DNA of 64,000 nt from Cellulosilyticum lentocellum DSM 5427 (GCF_000178835.2 NC_015275.1:3059001-3123000); one strand, 5' to 3'; numbered from the stretch's first letter, positions 18,561-29,414 are shown. Numbers and translations: made by a program. Notes: generated by a model from the sequence alone, not told the origin.

Positions 18561-18624
18561 TCTACTCATGTGTGATACTTTTTTAAAAATATTTTTTAAT
18601 ATTTTATTCCTTACTTACCTTATT

Positions 18625-19902
18625 TTATTCAAGTACAAGACTATTTTGTGCCACTTTTTTTGACAAAATTTTTCTAACTGAACGATTAATTCTTTCTTCC
18701 GTCAATCTTCCTTCTTTATAGCCTTCCACAAGAGCAGTATAAGCTTTTCCTATGTCAGCCGGCATTAAACAAATGTCATTTTCCGCCTCTATACAAAGCA
18801 GCGCTGCTTCTTCTACTGAATATTGATTTTGAATAGCTCCCATATCCATAGCATCTGTCATTAATAAAATGTTATCACAATCATAATGCGCTAAGATATA
18901 ATTTCCCCATATAGGTGACAAAGAAGCAGGTAGACTATCATCTACTGTTTTCACCATTAGGTGTCCTCTCATTAAAGCTCCTACTCCTGATTCAAGTGCT
19001 TTTGTAAAGGGAATGAGCTCCTCTAACTCTAGCTCTTCTAGACTCTTGTTAATATAAGCTAATCCTTCATGAGAATCCTCAAGGGTATTACCATGTCCCG
19101 GGAAATGCTTCAGTACAGGTTGAATCCCTTCCTGAATTAAACCTTCTGCGAAACGAATCACCATAGGTGTGACAGTCTCCGCTGTTTCTCCAAAGCTTCT
19201 TTTTCCAATCACTGTATTACCAGGTTCATTATAAATATCTGCTACAGGTGCAAAATTCATATTAAATCCTAGGCTTTTTAAGAGTTTCCCCATCCTTGTA
19301 GCTTCTTTATAAGCTAACTCAGGATCTCCTGTTTCTCCTATACTAAAAGCTATTTTAAAAGGAACTTCATTTATTTGACTATTACTTCCTACCCTGCTCA
19401 CGCTCCCTCCTTCTTCATCTACACCTATAAATAGAGGAATGGTGCTCATTGCTTGTAGATCACTAATAAGTTCTTGTGTCTGTTTTGCCGTTACTATGTT
19501 TTCTTTAAAAAGAATAATGCCGCCTACCGGATAAGTAGTAAGAAGCTTTTTTACTTCTTCATTCATTTGAGTGATTGGCTCTCCTTGCTGATCTTTACGA
19601 ATGGCAATCATAAAAAGTTGTCCTATTTTTTCTTCTATAGTCATTTGCTGCATATAAGCTTCTATTTTTTCTTCTAGCGTTATTGTTTCTTTCACTTCTT
19701 GTTCTTCTTCCCTTATACTTGCTTTTGGTGTATCTTCTTTTTGCTCCTCATTAAGCTTTTGATTAGATTGCTTTTCTACCTCATCTGTCTTCTCCTTTAT
19801 TTCATCTGATGCTACGCTTTCCTTTAAGCTACTATCACTATTTGTACAGCCTACTACTAGCAATACCATGATTAACAAAAATATCCGAATATATCTTTTC
19901 AT
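18625..19902 (-). CDS. nagZ: GH3 beta-N-acetylhexosaminidase-like lipoprotein
   Basis: Probably removes N-acetylglucosamine from cell-wall muropeptides outside the membrane. The 425-residue product has a lipoprotein signal (residues 1-19, LLIMVLLVVGCTNS), a charged linker rich in E, K and Q to about residue 75, and a GH3 N-terminal barrel. Barrel motifs are GQLFMIAIR, PLFIGVDEEGGSVSR, GFNMNFAPVADIYN, GKRSFGE, the substrate loop VLKHFPGHGNTLEDSH (NagZ-type KH(F)PGHG with the catalytic His) and LLMTDAMDMGAI with the nucleophile Asp. There is no GH3 C-terminal domain, as in single-domain NagZ. Start follows ACAGGAGGTTAT. Confidence 0.88.
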   Translation of the reverse strand: MKRYIRIFLLIMVLLVVGCTNSDSSLKESVASDEIKEKTDEVEKQSNQKLNEEQKEDTPKASIREEEQEVKETITLEEKIEAYMQQMTIEEKIGQLFMIAIRKDQQGEPITQMNEEVKKLLTTYPVGGIILFKENIVTAKQTQELISDLQAMSTIPLFIGVDEEGGSVSRVGSNSQINEVPFKIAFSIGETGDPELAYKEATRMGKLLKSLGFNMNFAPVADIYNEPGNTVIGKRSFGETAETVTPMVIRFAEGLIQEGIQPVLKHFPGHGNTLEDSHEGLAYINKSLEELELEELIPFTKALESGVGALMRGHLMVKTVDDSLPASLSPIWGNYILAHYDCDNILLMTDAMDMGAIQNQYSVEEAALLCIEAENDICLMPADIGKAYTALVEGYKEGRLTEERINRSVRKILSKKVAQNSLVLE

Positions 19903-19953
19903 ATAACCTCCTGTATAGAATCCGTATAGAAACGGACAAACCTGTTTCTTTTA

Positions 19954-19982
19954 TTGAATTTTTAAGCTATACTGTATATAAT
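19954..19982 (+). promoter_or_regulatory. sigma-A-type promoter of the DUF2225 gene
   Basis: TTGAAT (19954-19959), 17 bases, TATAAT (19977-19982). The start codon is 24 bp downstream. Confidence 0.75.
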
Positions 19983-20006
19983 AAATTATTTAAGGAAGTG
20001 AAATCT

Positions 20007-20696
20007 ATGCATCCAAGTGAGGATCCAGAAATACTTAAAAGTGTTCTATATGATAAATCTTGTACCTGCCCCCTTTGTGGCAAAGCTTTTACTACTAAAA
20101 CCATTAAATTAGGTAAAAACCAAGTAACTTCTATTGATGAGGATCTCTATGCTCATTATTCTACGGTTAATCCCTTACTTTATGATATCATTGTTTGTCC
20201 TGAATGTGGTTATAGTGCTGTAACAAAAAACTTTTCTTCTTTGCTATCTAAACAAAAAGAATGGTTAAGTGCTCATTTTTATAGAGGAAGTCAAATTCCG
20301 GCCTATGGTGAATATACCACTATTGATGAGGCTATTCATAAACATAAAATTGCTCTTTTAGCATGTATAACACGCAAAAGCAAATTAGGTGAACAAGCTT
20401 ATCTTGCTCTACATATTGCCTGGCTTTATCGTGACAAAGGAGATGATGCAGAGTCCAAGGACTTCTTAAAGCGAGCTTACGATGGCTTTGCTGAAGCATT
20501 GACTAAAGAAAATTTTCCTATTCTAGGTTTAGACGAAGCAACCCTACTTTATATGTTGGCAGCCATGGCTCATGAACTTAGTAAACCAGAAGAAAGTAAA
20601 CAATATCTCTCTTCTGTTATTACTATGCCAGGCTTATCTCCTCGTTTAAAAGACCATGCTTTAAATCTAAAAGAAAAGTTATATGAGAAAAGGTAA
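20007..20696 (+). CDS. DUF2225 family protein (zinc-ribbon and TPR-like)
   Basis: The 229-residue product starts at ATG 20007 after AAGGAAGTGAAATCT. The first 75 residues hold two CxxC pairs, CTCPLCGKAF and IVCPECGYSA, typical of the zinc-binding N-terminus of DUF2225. The rest is helical with TPR-like spacing (AYLALHIAWLYRDKGDDAESKDFLKRAYDGF, ATLLYMLAAMAHELSKPEESKQYL). The biochemical function of the family is not established. It is one of the few plus-strand genes here, has its own promoter and shares a bidirectional terminator with the ADP-ribosylglycohydrolase gene that faces it. Confidence 0.85.
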   Translation: MHPSEDPEILKSVLYDKSCTCPLCGKAFTTKTIKLGKNQVTSIDEDLYAHYSTVNPLLYDIIVCPECGYSAVTKNFSSLLSKQKEWLSAHFYRGSQIPAYGEYTTIDEAIHKHKIALLACITRKSKLGEQAYLALHIAWLYRDKGDDAESKDFLKRAYDGFAEALTKENFPILGLDEATLLYMLAAMAHELSKPEESKQYLSSVITMPGLSPRLKDHALNLKEKLYEKR

Positions 20697-20716
20697 CTAT
20701 CGATCTAGTTAACTAC

Positions 20717-20766
20717 AAAAAATGGGAGGACTACACCAATTAGGATTGTAGCACTCCCATTTTTAT
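20717..20766. terminator. bidirectional terminator between convergent genes
   Basis: AAAAAATGGGAG pairs with CTCCCATTTTT, with an additional CTACA/TGTAG pairing inside. T-rich exits on both strands. Confidence 0.85.
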
Positions 20767-20779
20767 CTTTTTATGCTAT

Positions 20780-21841
20780 TTACCAAGCCGGATATTTCTT
20801 AAGCCATTCGTCACTTTCTTCATAAAAGGTAACTAAATCCTCTGCTAAGTGTTCAATCTCTCTACTTAATTCTACGCCTTCTATCCATCTAGTAGGAATA
20901 GCTTCAATTCCCAAATAAGTGCCTAATAAACTACCCACAATAGCTCCCACACTATCACTATCACCACTATGGTTAACAGCTAATCTTAAAGCTGCTTCAA
21001 AATCTTTAGGATGAGCAAGTGCTGCATAAACAGACATGGCTAAGGCTTCATGTGCCATAAAGCCCTTTCCTAAACGTTCCATTTGTTCATGGTTTGGTTC
21101 TCCTTCTTTGACTAAAGCAATAGCCATTTCTAGAGCTGCTACCACTTCTTCGCTTCCTGGTTTTTCCTTAATATAGGTTAGTGCCTTTTGAATGGCTACT
21201 TCTAACTCATCGTCCCCCACTAAATAATGAATCATAAGTGCTAGTGCACCTGCTGATAAATAAACACTTGGTGAACCATGAGTAATCGCTGCTGAACGTA
21301 CTCCCAGTAAGAAAGCTCTTTCTTCATCTTCAACAAGACCAATCGGTGCTACTCTTACCATTCCACCACAGCCTTTACTATCATTAAGCGGCTTTTCTAG
21401 TGTCCCCATGATCCCTTTTCCTAAAGCAGTTAAACAAGTGACCCCTGGCTCGCGGTAAGCATGCAACCTTCCTACCTTAATAAGCCATCCATCATAGTCC
21501 TTCTTATTCCAATGAGGTGTATTTAACCCTTGTGTATGAAGCCACCTTAAATAAGCTCTAAACAAAGTAATGGTTGTACCTTCTAAAGTTCTTTCATGAT
21601 CTTTTCTCTTAGCTCTTGTCACACTACGTAGTAATCCTTCTGCTGTAAATAATGTTAGCTGTGTATCATCAGTAATTAATGCATAACGTTGCCCGCAAGG
21701 AATATCTAATTCTTTTACGCCACTTGCTCCATAAACTTTTACAATATCACTATACTGCATAAACTCTATTGGTGCTCCTAACGCATCACCAATAGCGCTG
21801 CCCATTAAACAACCATAAAAATTAGCTATACTACGTTTCAT
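20780..21841 (-). CDS. ADP-ribosylglycohydrolase family protein
   Basis: The 353-residue product belongs to the DraG/ARH fold, which hydrolyses ADP-ribose from proteins or small molecules using two Mg ions. It begins with GCLMGSAIGDALGAPIEFM (metal-site region), followed by ALITDDTQLTLFTAEGLL (the TDDT metal-ligand motif near residue 60) and, near the C-terminus, AVNHSGDSDSVGAIVGSLLG (the second HxGDSDS metal motif). All expected acidic ligands appear present. The substrate is unknown; no ADP-ribosyltransferase or dinitrogenase reductase gene lies nearby. The ATG at 21841 follows GGAGGGGCTCAT. It is transcribed alone, convergent to the DUF2225 gene. Confidence 0.88.
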   Translation of the reverse strand: MKRSIANFYGCLMGSAIGDALGAPIEFMQYSDIVKVYGASGVKELDIPCGQRYALITDDTQLTLFTAEGLLRSVTRAKRKDHERTLEGTTITLFRAYLRWLHTQGLNTPHWNKKDYDGWLIKVGRLHAYREPGVTCLTALGKGIMGTLEKPLNDSKGCGGMVRVAPIGLVEDEERAFLLGVRSAAITHGSPSVYLSAGALALMIHYLVGDDELEVAIQKALTYIKEKPGSEEVVAALEMAIALVKEGEPNHEQMERLGKGFMAHEALAMSVYAALAHPKDFEAALRLAVNHSGDSDSVGAIVGSLLGTYLGIEAIPTRWIEGVELSREIEHLAEDLVTFYEESDEWLKKYPAW

Positions 21842-22071
21842 ATGAGCCCCTCCAGTTTTATACTTTGGAATTATAATTAAATTTTAACAATCTTTAGAGC
21901 ATTTTTCAATGTTTTTTATAAATTTTGTCAAAATTAATAGAGGTATTTTTTAGAATCTTCTTTTTTATAATCCATTATTTATAGTCTTTTGTTTATATAG
22001 TAATACCCTTTTACCGCTATGGGCACTTGTATTTGAACTAATCGATTTGATATTTTGTAAACAAATAAGAG

Positions 22072-23553
22072 TTACTGAATGCTTTCCTTTAGATTATCTC
22101 CCAGCCTTTTTATGGTAATTAAATTTTCTCTCATTTCGTTAAAATGTTTGTTTTGTATACGTGTCGCATTATTCACTTCTTCTGCCATAGCAGTATGTTC
22201 TTCGGAAATACTAGCTAAAACATTAGTTTCATCATTCATCTTTATAAAGACTTCTAAAATAGTATGGATACTATCTACTTCTATGGCAATCTGTCCATTA
22301 AGCGTTTCTACTGCTTCTACTAAATGATTAAATACACCCTTAACACTTTTTACTGCCTCTACCCCTGTTGCTGTAGCTTTACTTCCCTTTATAACTTGTT
22401 CTTTAGTAACAACTGATTTTTCTTGTAAAGAAAGAATGATTTCTCTAATCGCATCTACTACTTGGCTACATTCTTCAGCCAAATTTTTAATTTCATCTGC
22501 AACTACGGCAAATCCTTTTCCAGCTTCTCCTGCCCTAGCTGCTTCAATTGAAGCATTAAGCGCTAATAGATTGGTTTGTCTAGCAATCCCTGTTATGGCA
22601 TTTAAAAATTCACCAATATGTTCAATCTTATTTTCTAGCTCTAATACATTATTTAAACTTGCTTCAACTGCTTCAGTTATTTCTTGCATTTGTTGATTCA
22701 TATCTTCAATTGTGATATGACTATTAGCTACCTCTGCATCAATAGTCGTGCTTACTTTGCTCATCTCATCTGTTGTTTCTTTTGCAAAGCTCATTTTATC
22801 TTCTGCATCTTTCATCCACTCCGTTAGCTTAACAATTCCTTTAGCTTGTTCCTCTGTTCCTTGAGCCGTCTGTTCTATAGAAATTGTAATTTGATGATTT
22901 ACTTCATTTAAGCTTTGTATAGCTTCATTAACTTGATAGATATTTTGATTGAGTACTTCTGTATTCGTACTAATGGTCTTCACAGCTTCTTGAAGCTTAT
23001 CTACCATTTCTTGGCTTTTCTTAGCATTCTCTATACTATAGTCCATGTACTCTCCCCCCCATTTAGCAATAATATAAAGAATAACTAGACCAAGTTCAAA
23101 AAAAAGCATCCCCTTAACACGATAAACTAAACTAATATCCTTGCCTAAAAGTGGTAAGCCTAAAATAAAGCTTCCTACTATAAGAAGTACATTAATAACA
23201 GCAGCATAAACTACAAGTATCTTTGTACTAAAATATAAAATAGCGATACTTGAAGTTGCTAGTAAAACAAGTAAACTTGTATTCGTTCCATTTTCTGCTA
23301 TAGCTACTATTAGTCCCACAAGAGCTGGTAATAAAATAAGTATCACTCCCTTGAAAGTCGTTCCAAGAATCTTATTTTTTATAACAATAGTTGCTATAAT
23401 AGGTGTTGCTAATATGACCCAATCCTCTATATTAATCTCTTTACTTCCTATAAACTGTTCTGCAAAAAGTACTACAGCCATAATCCATATAAGTCTTACT
23501 ATAAAAATGTGTACCCTATTTACATCGTATTGCTTCATTTCACTTCTCATCAT
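22072..23553 (-). CDS. methyl-accepting chemotaxis protein with polytopic N-terminus
   Basis: The 493-residue product has five or six closely packed membrane helices in residues 20-165 and no sizeable extracellular loop, followed by a short linker and a long cytoplasmic coiled-coil signalling domain. The hairpin tip reads [40 protein letters not shown], the CheA/CheW-binding core of chemoreceptors. No HAMP domain is obvious after the last helix, and there is no C-terminal CheR-tethering pentapeptide. The receptor therefore probably senses a membrane or intracellular signal. Start ATG at 23553 follows AGAAGGAGGACTC. No chemotaxis partners are in the window. Confidence 0.9.
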   Translation of the reverse strand: MMRSEMKQYDVNRVHIFIVRLIWIMAVVLFAEQFIGSKEINIEDWVILATPIIATIVIKNKILGTTFKGVILILLPALVGLIVAIAENGTNTSLLVLLATSSIAILYFSTKILVVYAAVINVLLIVGSFILGLPLLGKDISLVYRVKGMLFFELGLVILYIIAKWGGEYMDYSIENAKKSQEMVDKLQEAVKTISTNTEVLNQNIYQVNEAIQSLNEVNHQITISIEQTAQGTEEQAKGIVKLTEWMKDAEDKMSFAKETTDEMSKVSTTIDAEVANSHITIEDMNQQMQEITEAVEASLNNVLELENKIEHIGEFLNAITGIARQTNLLALNASIEAARAGEAGKGFAVVADEIKNLAEECSQVVDAIREIILSLQEKSVVTKEQVIKGSKATATGVEAVKSVKGVFNHLVEAVETLNGQIAIEVDSIHTILEVFIKMNDETNVLASISEEHTAMAEEVNNATRIQNKHFNEMRENLITIKRLGDNLKESIQ

Positions 23554-23701
23554 GAGTCCTCCTTCTAAATCCCCTAATAATTCACACCTATTATAATGGA
23601 TTTTCTTTACATCTTCTACACTCTAGATAAATTTTTGACAATAATATAGTTTTTTTTAATGTTATGTGCAAGAATTTTAAAATTAATACCTTTTATTCAA
23701 T

Positions 23702-23727
23702 AAAAAAAGGCCATAGGCCTTTTTTAT
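23702..23727. terminator. terminator of the branched-chain amino acid operon
   Basis: AAAAAAGGCC-ATA-GGCCTTTTTT, T-rich on both exits, 9 bp after the last gene (ilvB2). Confidence 0.8.
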
Positions 23728-23735
23728 TTTTCTTA

Positions 23736-25400
23736 TTAATCTAAAATAATGTTGTCAATAGCAGCTCCTGGAGCTACCATTGGTAATACTTTTTCATCTT
23801 TATCAATATGGCAGTTAATAACAACTGGCTCCCTATTTGTCCATGCTTCTTCAAATGCATTTACAAATTCATCTTGAGTCGTTACGTCATAAGCTTTTAC
23901 GCCATAAGCCTTTGCTAATAAAATAAAATCCGGCCCGCGATCTAAGTCTGTTTGAGAATAACGTTTATCATAGAAAGAAGTTTGCCACTGTCTTACCATA
24001 CCTAAGGTTGTATTATTCATAATAACAATAATAACTGGCACATTATAATGAGCAATGGTACAAAGCTCATTACAGTTCATTCGGAAAGAACCGTCTCCTG
24101 CAATATGCACCACACGTTCATCCGGTCTAGCAATTTGGGCACCTATACTTGCACCTGTACCATATCCCATAGTTCCCAAACCACCTGAGCTAATAAAGGT
24201 TCTAGGCTTTGTATATTTATAGAACTGAGCCGCCCACATTTGATGCTGACCTACCTCTGTAGTAATAATGGCTTCACCCTGAGTTTGATCATAAATATTA
24301 TTCATAATAAATTGTGGTCTAAGCGTATCACCACTTTGATACGTATATTTAAACTTATCCCTCCAACTCTGGATCTTTTCTAACCACTCTTTATTTTCTT
24401 GTTTTGGAACAAGTGGTATCAGTTTATTTAAAATTTCCCTTGCATCACCAATAATAGATGCCAAAGCAGGGACATTCTTACCCACCTCTGCTGGGTCTAC
24501 ATCAATCTGCAAAATCGTTGCATGAGGCGCGAACTTATTGACATCACTTACAACGCGGTCACTAAACCTTGCACCAATAGCAATAAGTAAGTCACATTCT
24601 GTAACACCTTTATTAGATGCAACACTACCATGCATTCCTATCATTCCAGTTGAAAGTGGATGTGTTTCAGGAAAGCCACCTAGACCCATTAAAGCCGTCG
24701 CTACTGGAGCTGAAATCTTCTCAGCAAACTGTAATAATTCCTTTTGTGCACCACTAGCAATAATGCCTCCTCCACTATAAATGAAAGGTCTTTCTGCATT
24801 TTTAATTAAGTCCACAGCTATTTGAAGATTTTTCTCATGTATCGTTTCAGTAACTGGTAAAATGCTTTTTGGCACTTCATATTGATAGTCATATAAAGCA
24901 GCTGTCACATCTTTTGGAATGTCTACAAGGACAGGGCCTGGTCTACCTGACTGAGCAATATAAAAAGCCTCTCTAAGGGTTTTAGCTAAGTCCTTTATTT
25001 CTTTAACGATATAATTATGTTTGGTGATGCACATTGTAATGCCTGCAATGTCTACTTCTTGGAAACTGTCTTTTCCAATGAGTGAATTAGGTACTTGCCC
25101 TGTAATGGCCACCATTGGTATAGAATCCATATACGCTGTAGCTATGCCTGTTACTAAGTTTGTAGCTCCTGGTCCTGAGGTGGCAATACATACACCTACT
25201 TTACCTGTTGCTCTTGCATATCCATCAGCTGCATGTGAAGCGCCTTGTTCATGAGCTGTTAGTATATGATTAATGCGGTCACTGTTTTTATATAAGGCAT
25301 CATAAATATTAAGTGCCTGCCCTCCTGGATATCCAAAAACAGTATCTACTCCCTGTTCTACCAAGCATTCTATAATAATTTGTGCTCCATTGATTTTCAT
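23736..25400 (-). CDS. ilvB: acetolactate synthase large subunit (second copy)
   Basis: Thiamine-diphosphate enzyme that condenses two pyruvates to acetolactate, or pyruvate with 2-oxobutyrate. The 554-residue product has all family motifs: VDTVFGYPGGQALNIYDAL, LTAHEQGASHAADGYARATGK with the catalytic Glu (near residue 50), GPGATNLVTGIATAYMDSIP, GKDSFQEVDI and the ThDP/Mg motif GDGSFRMNCNELCT...NNTTLGM near residue 440. It is the last gene of the operon, 20 bp after ilvD. A second large subunit sits at the operon's head with the regulatory subunit ilvN; only one ilvN is present. This copy may use the same IlvN or act unregulated. Confidence 0.95.
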   Translation of the reverse strand: MKINGAQIIIECLVEQGVDTVFGYPGGQALNIYDALYKNSDRINHILTAHEQGASHAADGYARATGKVGVCIATSGPGATNLVTGIATAYMDSIPMVAITGQVPNSLIGKDSFQEVDIAGITMCITKHNYIVKEIKDLAKTLREAFYIAQSGRPGPVLVDIPKDVTAALYDYQYEVPKSILPVTETIHEKNLQIAVDLIKNAERPFIYSGGGIIASGAQKELLQFAEKISAPVATALMGLGGFPETHPLSTGMIGMHGSVASNKGVTECDLLIAIGARFSDRVVSDVNKFAPHATILQIDVDPAEVGKNVPALASIIGDAREILNKLIPLVPKQENKEWLEKIQSWRDKFKYTYQSGDTLRPQFIMNNIYDQTQGEAIITTEVGQHQMWAAQFYKYTKPRTFISSGGLGTMGYGTGASIGAQIARPDERVVHIAGDGSFRMNCNELCTIAHYNVPVIIVIMNNTTLGMVRQWQTSFYDKRYSQTDLDRGPDFILLAKAYGVKAYDVTTQDEFVNAFEEAWTNREPVVINCHIDKDEKVLPMVAPGAAIDNIILD

Positions 25401-25419
25401 GATACTCCCCCTTTGCCAA

Positions 25420-27081
25420 CTATAGTTTGAATATCGCTCCTGTATTCGCAGATGTTACTAAAGAAGCATAACGTGCTAAGTAGCCTGTTTTAACTTTTGG
25501 TTCTGGTTTTACCCATGCTTCTTTTCTCTTAGCAAGTTCTTCTTCGTCTACTTCTAAGTTAATAGTACATGCGTTCATATCAATGCTAATAAGATCCCCA
25601 TCTTCTACTAAAGCAATGACTCCACCTTCAGCAGCTTCTGGTGAAACGTGACCAATACTAGCTCCTCTTGTTGCTCCTGAGAAACGTCCATCTGTAATAA
25701 GCGCTACATCTTTATCAAGTCCCATACCTGCAAGACAAGCAGTAGGCTCTAACATTTCTCTCATACCTGGGCCGCCTTTTGGTCCCTCATAGCGGATAAC
25801 AACAACATCCCCTTTTTCAATTTTGCCACCTAAAATCGCTGCTGTTGCTTCTTCTTCACCATTAAATACTTTAGCTTTCCCTGTGTGCACTAGCATTTCT
25901 GGAGCTACTGCCGAACGCTTAACAACACAAGCATCTTTTGCTAGGTTTCCTTTAAGTACAGCAATACCGCCTGTTGCTGAATAAGGATTTTCAATTGGAC
26001 GAATAACCTCTGGATTTTTATTCGTTACTTTTTCAAGATTTTCTGCAATCGTTTTTCCAGTTACAGTCATAAGAGAAGTATCTAAAAGATCTTTTTTAGT
26101 AAGCTCTTTCATAACAGCTGCAACTCCCCCTGCAAAGTGGAGATCTTCCATATGATCGCTACCTGCTGGTGCTAAGTGACAAAGGTTAGGTGTTTTAGCA
26201 GAAATTTCATTAGCCATATCTAAGTTAATATGTACACCTGCTTCATGTGCTACAGCTGGTAAGTGAAGCATAGTATTTGTACTACAGCCAAGCGCCATAT
26301 CTACAGTTAATGAATTGCGGAAAGCTTTTTCATTTAAAATATCACGCATTTTAATATCTTTCTCAAGCATTTCCATAACGGCAATACCTGTATATTTAGC
26401 TAAACGGATACGCTCTGCAAATACAGCTGGTGTAGCGCCGTTTCCTGGAAGTGCAATGCCTAATACTTCACACATACAGTTCATACTATTAGCTGTATAC
26501 ATTCCTGAGCAAGAACCACAGCCTGGACAAGCATGATTTTCATATTCTTTTAACTCATCTTCTGTTATCTTACCAGCATTAAAAGCACCAACAGCTTCAA
26601 AAGTAACAGAAAGATTTGACTTCTTACCATTAACCATACCAGAAAGCATTGGCCCTCCACTTACAACTGCTGTAGGAAGATTCATCCTAGCTGCTCCCAT
26701 AAGCATTCCTGGTACAATTTTATCGCAGTTTGGTACGAGTACCATAGCATCAAAAGCATGTGCTGTTGCCATACATTCAATGGAATCAGCAATAAGTTCT
26801 CTTGTGACAAGAGAATATCTCATTCCTTCATGTCCCATAGCAATACCATCACATACACCAATTGCAGGAATTTCAATAGGTGTTCCTCCCGCTATACGAA
26901 CGCCTGTTTTAACAGCTTCTGTAATTTTATCGAGATGTGAATGTCCTGGTACGATTTCACTCTTAGCTGTTACTACAGCTACTAATGGTTTTTGAATTTC
27001 TTCATCTATATAACCCATTGCTTTAAATAAAGAGCGATGAGGTGTTCTTGCAGCTCCTACTTTTACACGATCACTTTTCAT
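25420..27081 (-). CDS. ilvD: dihydroxyacid dehydratase
   Basis: Fe-S dehydratase that makes the 2-oxoacid precursors of valine and isoleucine. Start placed at ATG 27081 ([18 protein letters not shown]), preceded by a weak AGAGGCGTATAAAT; upstream codons have no ribosome binding site. The 553-residue product has the cluster cysteines in [30 protein letters not shown] and [12 protein letters not shown], and the active-site [15 protein letters not shown] near residue 465. It lies between ilvE and the second ilvB. The upstream gap (27082-27373) contains a long imperfect palindrome. Confidence 0.96.
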   Translation of the reverse strand: MKSDRVKVGAARTPHRSLFKAMGYIDEEIQKPLVAVVTAKSEIVPGHSHLDKITEAVKTGVRIAGGTPIEIPAIGVCDGIAMGHEGMRYSLVTRELIADSIECMATAHAFDAMVLVPNCDKIVPGMLMGAARMNLPTAVVSGGPMLSGMVNGKKSNLSVTFEAVGAFNAGKITEDELKEYENHACPGCGSCSGMYTANSMNCMCEVLGIALPGNGATPAVFAERIRLAKYTGIAVMEMLEKDIKMRDILNEKAFRNSLTVDMALGCSTNTMLHLPAVAHEAGVHINLDMANEISAKTPNLCHLAPAGSDHMEDLHFAGGVAAVMKELTKKDLLDTSLMTVTGKTIAENLEKVTNKNPEVIRPIENPYSATGGIAVLKGNLAKDACVVKRSAVAPEMLVHTGKAKVFNGEEEATAAILGGKIEKGDVVVIRYEGPKGGPGMREMLEPTACLAGMGLDKDVALITDGRFSGATRGASIGHVSPEAAEGGVIALVEDGDLISIDMNACTINLEVDEEELAKRKEAWVKPEPKVKTGYLARYASLVTSANTGAIFKL

Positions 27082-27189
27082 ATTTATACGCCTCTTTTCT
27101 TTTATTATTTCCTTTATAGTAACGACAACTAACTCTTCTAGTAAGAATCTTTCTATAAGCAATTCCTCTTAGAAGTTCTAGAAGTTGTC

Positions 27190-27365
27190 TTTTATATTTG
27201 CCATGTAGAAAGAATAATGAAGAGTGAAAAATAATTAGCTAAGAATAAAGAATGAAGAAGAGAAGTGAAAATTACATTACTTCTTAATTCCTCATTCCTA
27301 AGTTCATCATTTTCTACTCTTAATTTTTTCACTTATATTTCTTAATTTCTATTTAATATTCATGC
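27190..27365. repeat. long imperfect palindrome (MITE-like) between ilvE and ilvD
   Basis: The left half is purine-rich (AGAATAATGAAGAGTGAAAA, then AAGAATAAAGAATGAAGAAG). The right half is its approximate reverse complement (TTCTTAATTCCTCATTCC, TACTCTTAATTTTTTCACTT). The turn is near 27270. It could fold into a hairpin of more than 60 bp with mismatches. This fits a small non-autonomous repeat element found in intergenic regions of clostridia, although target duplications were not identified. It is transcribed inside the operon and may affect mRNA stability. Confidence 0.5.
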
Positions 27366-27373
27366 TTAATCAC

Positions 27374-28252
27374 TTAAAAAATATCTGTTCCTTGTTCATT
27401 AGCATAAGCTTTAAATGCTGCTAATAAGGTTTTCGTTACTTCTCCTGCATTACCGGTTCCAATAACTCTGCCATCCACCATACTTACAGGAATAGCTTCT
27501 GCTGCTGTACCTGTTAAGAAGCATTCATCAGCATTATATACATTAAATAATGTAAATTCTTTTTCAACTAAGGCGAAACCAAGCTTTGCAGCAAGTTCTA
27601 TAACCGTTCTTCTTGTAATCCCATCTAAGATACCAATATGGATAGGTGGTGTATAAATCACGCCATCTTTTACAATAAAGATATTATCACCTGTACACTC
27701 TGCTACAATCCCATCATGGTTAAGCATTAAAGCTTCTGGAACACCTGCACGGTTAGCTTCCATTTTAGCTAAAATATTATTTAAGTAGTTAAGTGATTTA
27801 ATCTGCGGATCAACAATCGTTGCTTTATTACGCCTTTGAACAGAAGTAATAATAGGCATACCTTTTGTATACATTTCTTCTGGATACATGGTAATATTGC
27901 CTGCGATACAAAATACAGTTGCTTTTGGACATGTCTTAGGACTTAAACCTAAATCCCCTTTTCCTCTTGTTACAACTAAGCGAATATAGCCATCTCTTAA
28001 GTCATTTCTTCTGCAAGTTTCTAAAAGCACTTCTGTCATCTCTTCTTTTGTAAGAGGAATCTCTAACATAATAGCTTTAGCTGCTGCATAAAGTCTATCT
28101 ATATGATCTTCACATCTAAAAATACGACCATTATAGGCTCTGATACCTTCAAAAACACCATCTCCATATAATACACCATGATCGAAAACGGAAATCTTTG
28201 CTTCTCCTTCTTCGACATATTGCCCATCTAAATAGATGATTTGACTACTCAT
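27374..28252 (-). CDS. ilvE: branched-chain amino acid aminotransferase
   Basis: Last step of valine, leucine and isoleucine synthesis; fold-type IV pyridoxal-phosphate enzyme. The 292-residue product has YLDGQYVEEGEAKISVFDHGVLYGDGVFEGIRAYNG at the start, IKSLNYLNNILAKMEANRAG with the PLP lysine (near residue 155), EALMLNHDGIVAECTGDNIF and the GITRRTVIELA phosphate-binding turn. The presence of KSLNYLNN rather than a D-amino-acid transaminase pattern favours IlvE. The ATG at 28252 follows GTGAGGGC. It is 54 bp after leuB in the 15-kb operon. Confidence 0.95.
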   Translation of the reverse strand: MSSQIIYLDGQYVEEGEAKISVFDHGVLYGDGVFEGIRAYNGRIFRCEDHIDRLYAAAKAIMLEIPLTKEEMTEVLLETCRRNDLRDGYIRLVVTRGKGDLGLSPKTCPKATVFCIAGNITMYPEEMYTKGMPIITSVQRRNKATIVDPQIKSLNYLNNILAKMEANRAGVPEALMLNHDGIVAECTGDNIFIVKDGVIYTPPIHIGILDGITRRTVIELAAKLGFALVEKEFTLFNVYNADECFLTGTAAEAIPVSMVDGRVIGTGNAGEVTKTLLAAFKAYANEQGTDIF

Positions 28253-28306
28253 GCCCTCACTACCTTTTCTTTTTTATTTTACTTAACTTTATTTATCCTA
28301 TTATGC

Positions 28307-29389
28307 TTATTTGATAGCGGCTGTAATAAGGTCGCCCATTTCAACTGTTCCAATTTGCTTCATGTCTGTGCTCATGATATCACCTGTGCGGTAACCTGCA
28401 TCAAGGACATTCATAACAGCTGCTTCAATTGCATTTGCTTCTTTATCTAAGTTAAGTGAATAACGAAGCATCATAGCTGCTGAAAGGATGGTTGCAATTG
28501 GATTCGCTTTGTTTTGGCCTGCAATATCTGGTGCACTACCATGACTTGGCTCATATAAACCAAGAGAACCTTCTCCAAGTGAAGCTGATGCAAGCATACC
28601 GATTGATCCTGTAATAATACTTGCTTCATCTGATAAAATATCGCCAAAGATATTAGAGGTTACAATAACATCAAATTGTTTTGGATTAACGACTAATTGC
28701 ATCGCTGCATTATCTACATACATAAATGAATACTCTACTTCTGGATAATCTTTAGCTACACGATTAACAACGACTCTCCAAAGTCTAGAAGATTCAAGTA
28801 CATTGGCTTTATCTACAACACATACTTTTTTGTTACGTTTCATAGCTGCATCAAAGCCTACCCTTGTGATACGTTCGATTTCAGCTACTGTATATTTTTC
28901 AAGGTCAGATGCAAAAGTTTTGCTATCGTCTTCTTCACATACAACCTTATTTTTTTCTCCAAAATAAATACCACTTGTAAGTTCTCTTACAATAAGAATA
29001 TCTAAACTATCCCCAATGATTTCTTCTTTTAATGGACTAGCATGTTTAAGTTGTGGATAAAGCACAGCTGGACGAAGATTTGCAAATAATTTAAGTGCAC
29101 CACGAATACCTAAAAGACCTTTTTCTGGTCGGTCTCCATTAGGAAGATTATCCCATTTAGGGCCACCCACAGCGCCAAGAAGTACAGCGTCTGCTGCTAA
29201 ACATGCATCGATTGTTTCTTTTGGAAGAGATGAGCCTTTATGATCAATGGCCACTCCTCCCATCATTTGTTCATCATATGTAAATTGATGTCCGTAGACT
29301 TCACCAACTTTATTTAATACTTTAACGGCCTCTGTAACAATGTCAGGACCTATTCCATCTCCTGGAAGTGTGACTATTTTAAAATCCAT
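28307..29389 (-). CDS. leuB: 3-isopropylmalate dehydrogenase
   Basis: Oxidises and decarboxylates 3-isopropylmalate to 2-ketoisocaproate with NAD. The 360-residue product has [13 protein letters not shown], the [14 protein letters not shown] loop, [12 protein letters not shown] (family-typical RELTGG(I/T)YFG region), [13 protein letters not shown] with the catalytic Lys and Glu-Ser signature, and [29 protein letters not shown] for NAD binding. Start ATG at 29389 lies behind a modest AGGTAAGGAAAA. It follows the membrane-protein gene by 25 bp. Confidence 0.96.
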   Translation of the reverse strand: MDFKIVTLPGDGIGPDIVTEAVKVLNKVGEVYGHQFTYDEQMMGGVAIDHKGSSLPKETIDACLAADAVLLGAVGGPKWDNLPNGDRPEKGLLGIRGALKLFANLRPAVLYPQLKHASPLKEEIIGDSLDILIVRELTSGIYFGEKNKVVCEEDDSKTFASDLEKYTVAEIERITRVGFDAAMKRNKKVCVVDKANVLESSRLWRVVVNRVAKDYPEVEYSFMYVDNAAMQLVVNPKQFDVIVTSNIFGDILSDEASIITGSIGMLASASLGEGSLGLYEPSHGSAPDIAGQNKANPIATILSAAMMLRYSLNLDKEANAIEAAVMNVLDAGYRTGDIMSTDMKQIGTVEMGDLITAAIK

Positions 29390-29414
29390 TTTTCCTTACC
29401 TCCTATTTTGCTTT

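Noticed and set aside
23554-23735. Possible c-di-GMP riboswitch in front of the chemoreceptor
   Set aside because: No GEMM core or tetraloop receptor motif could be found in the leader.
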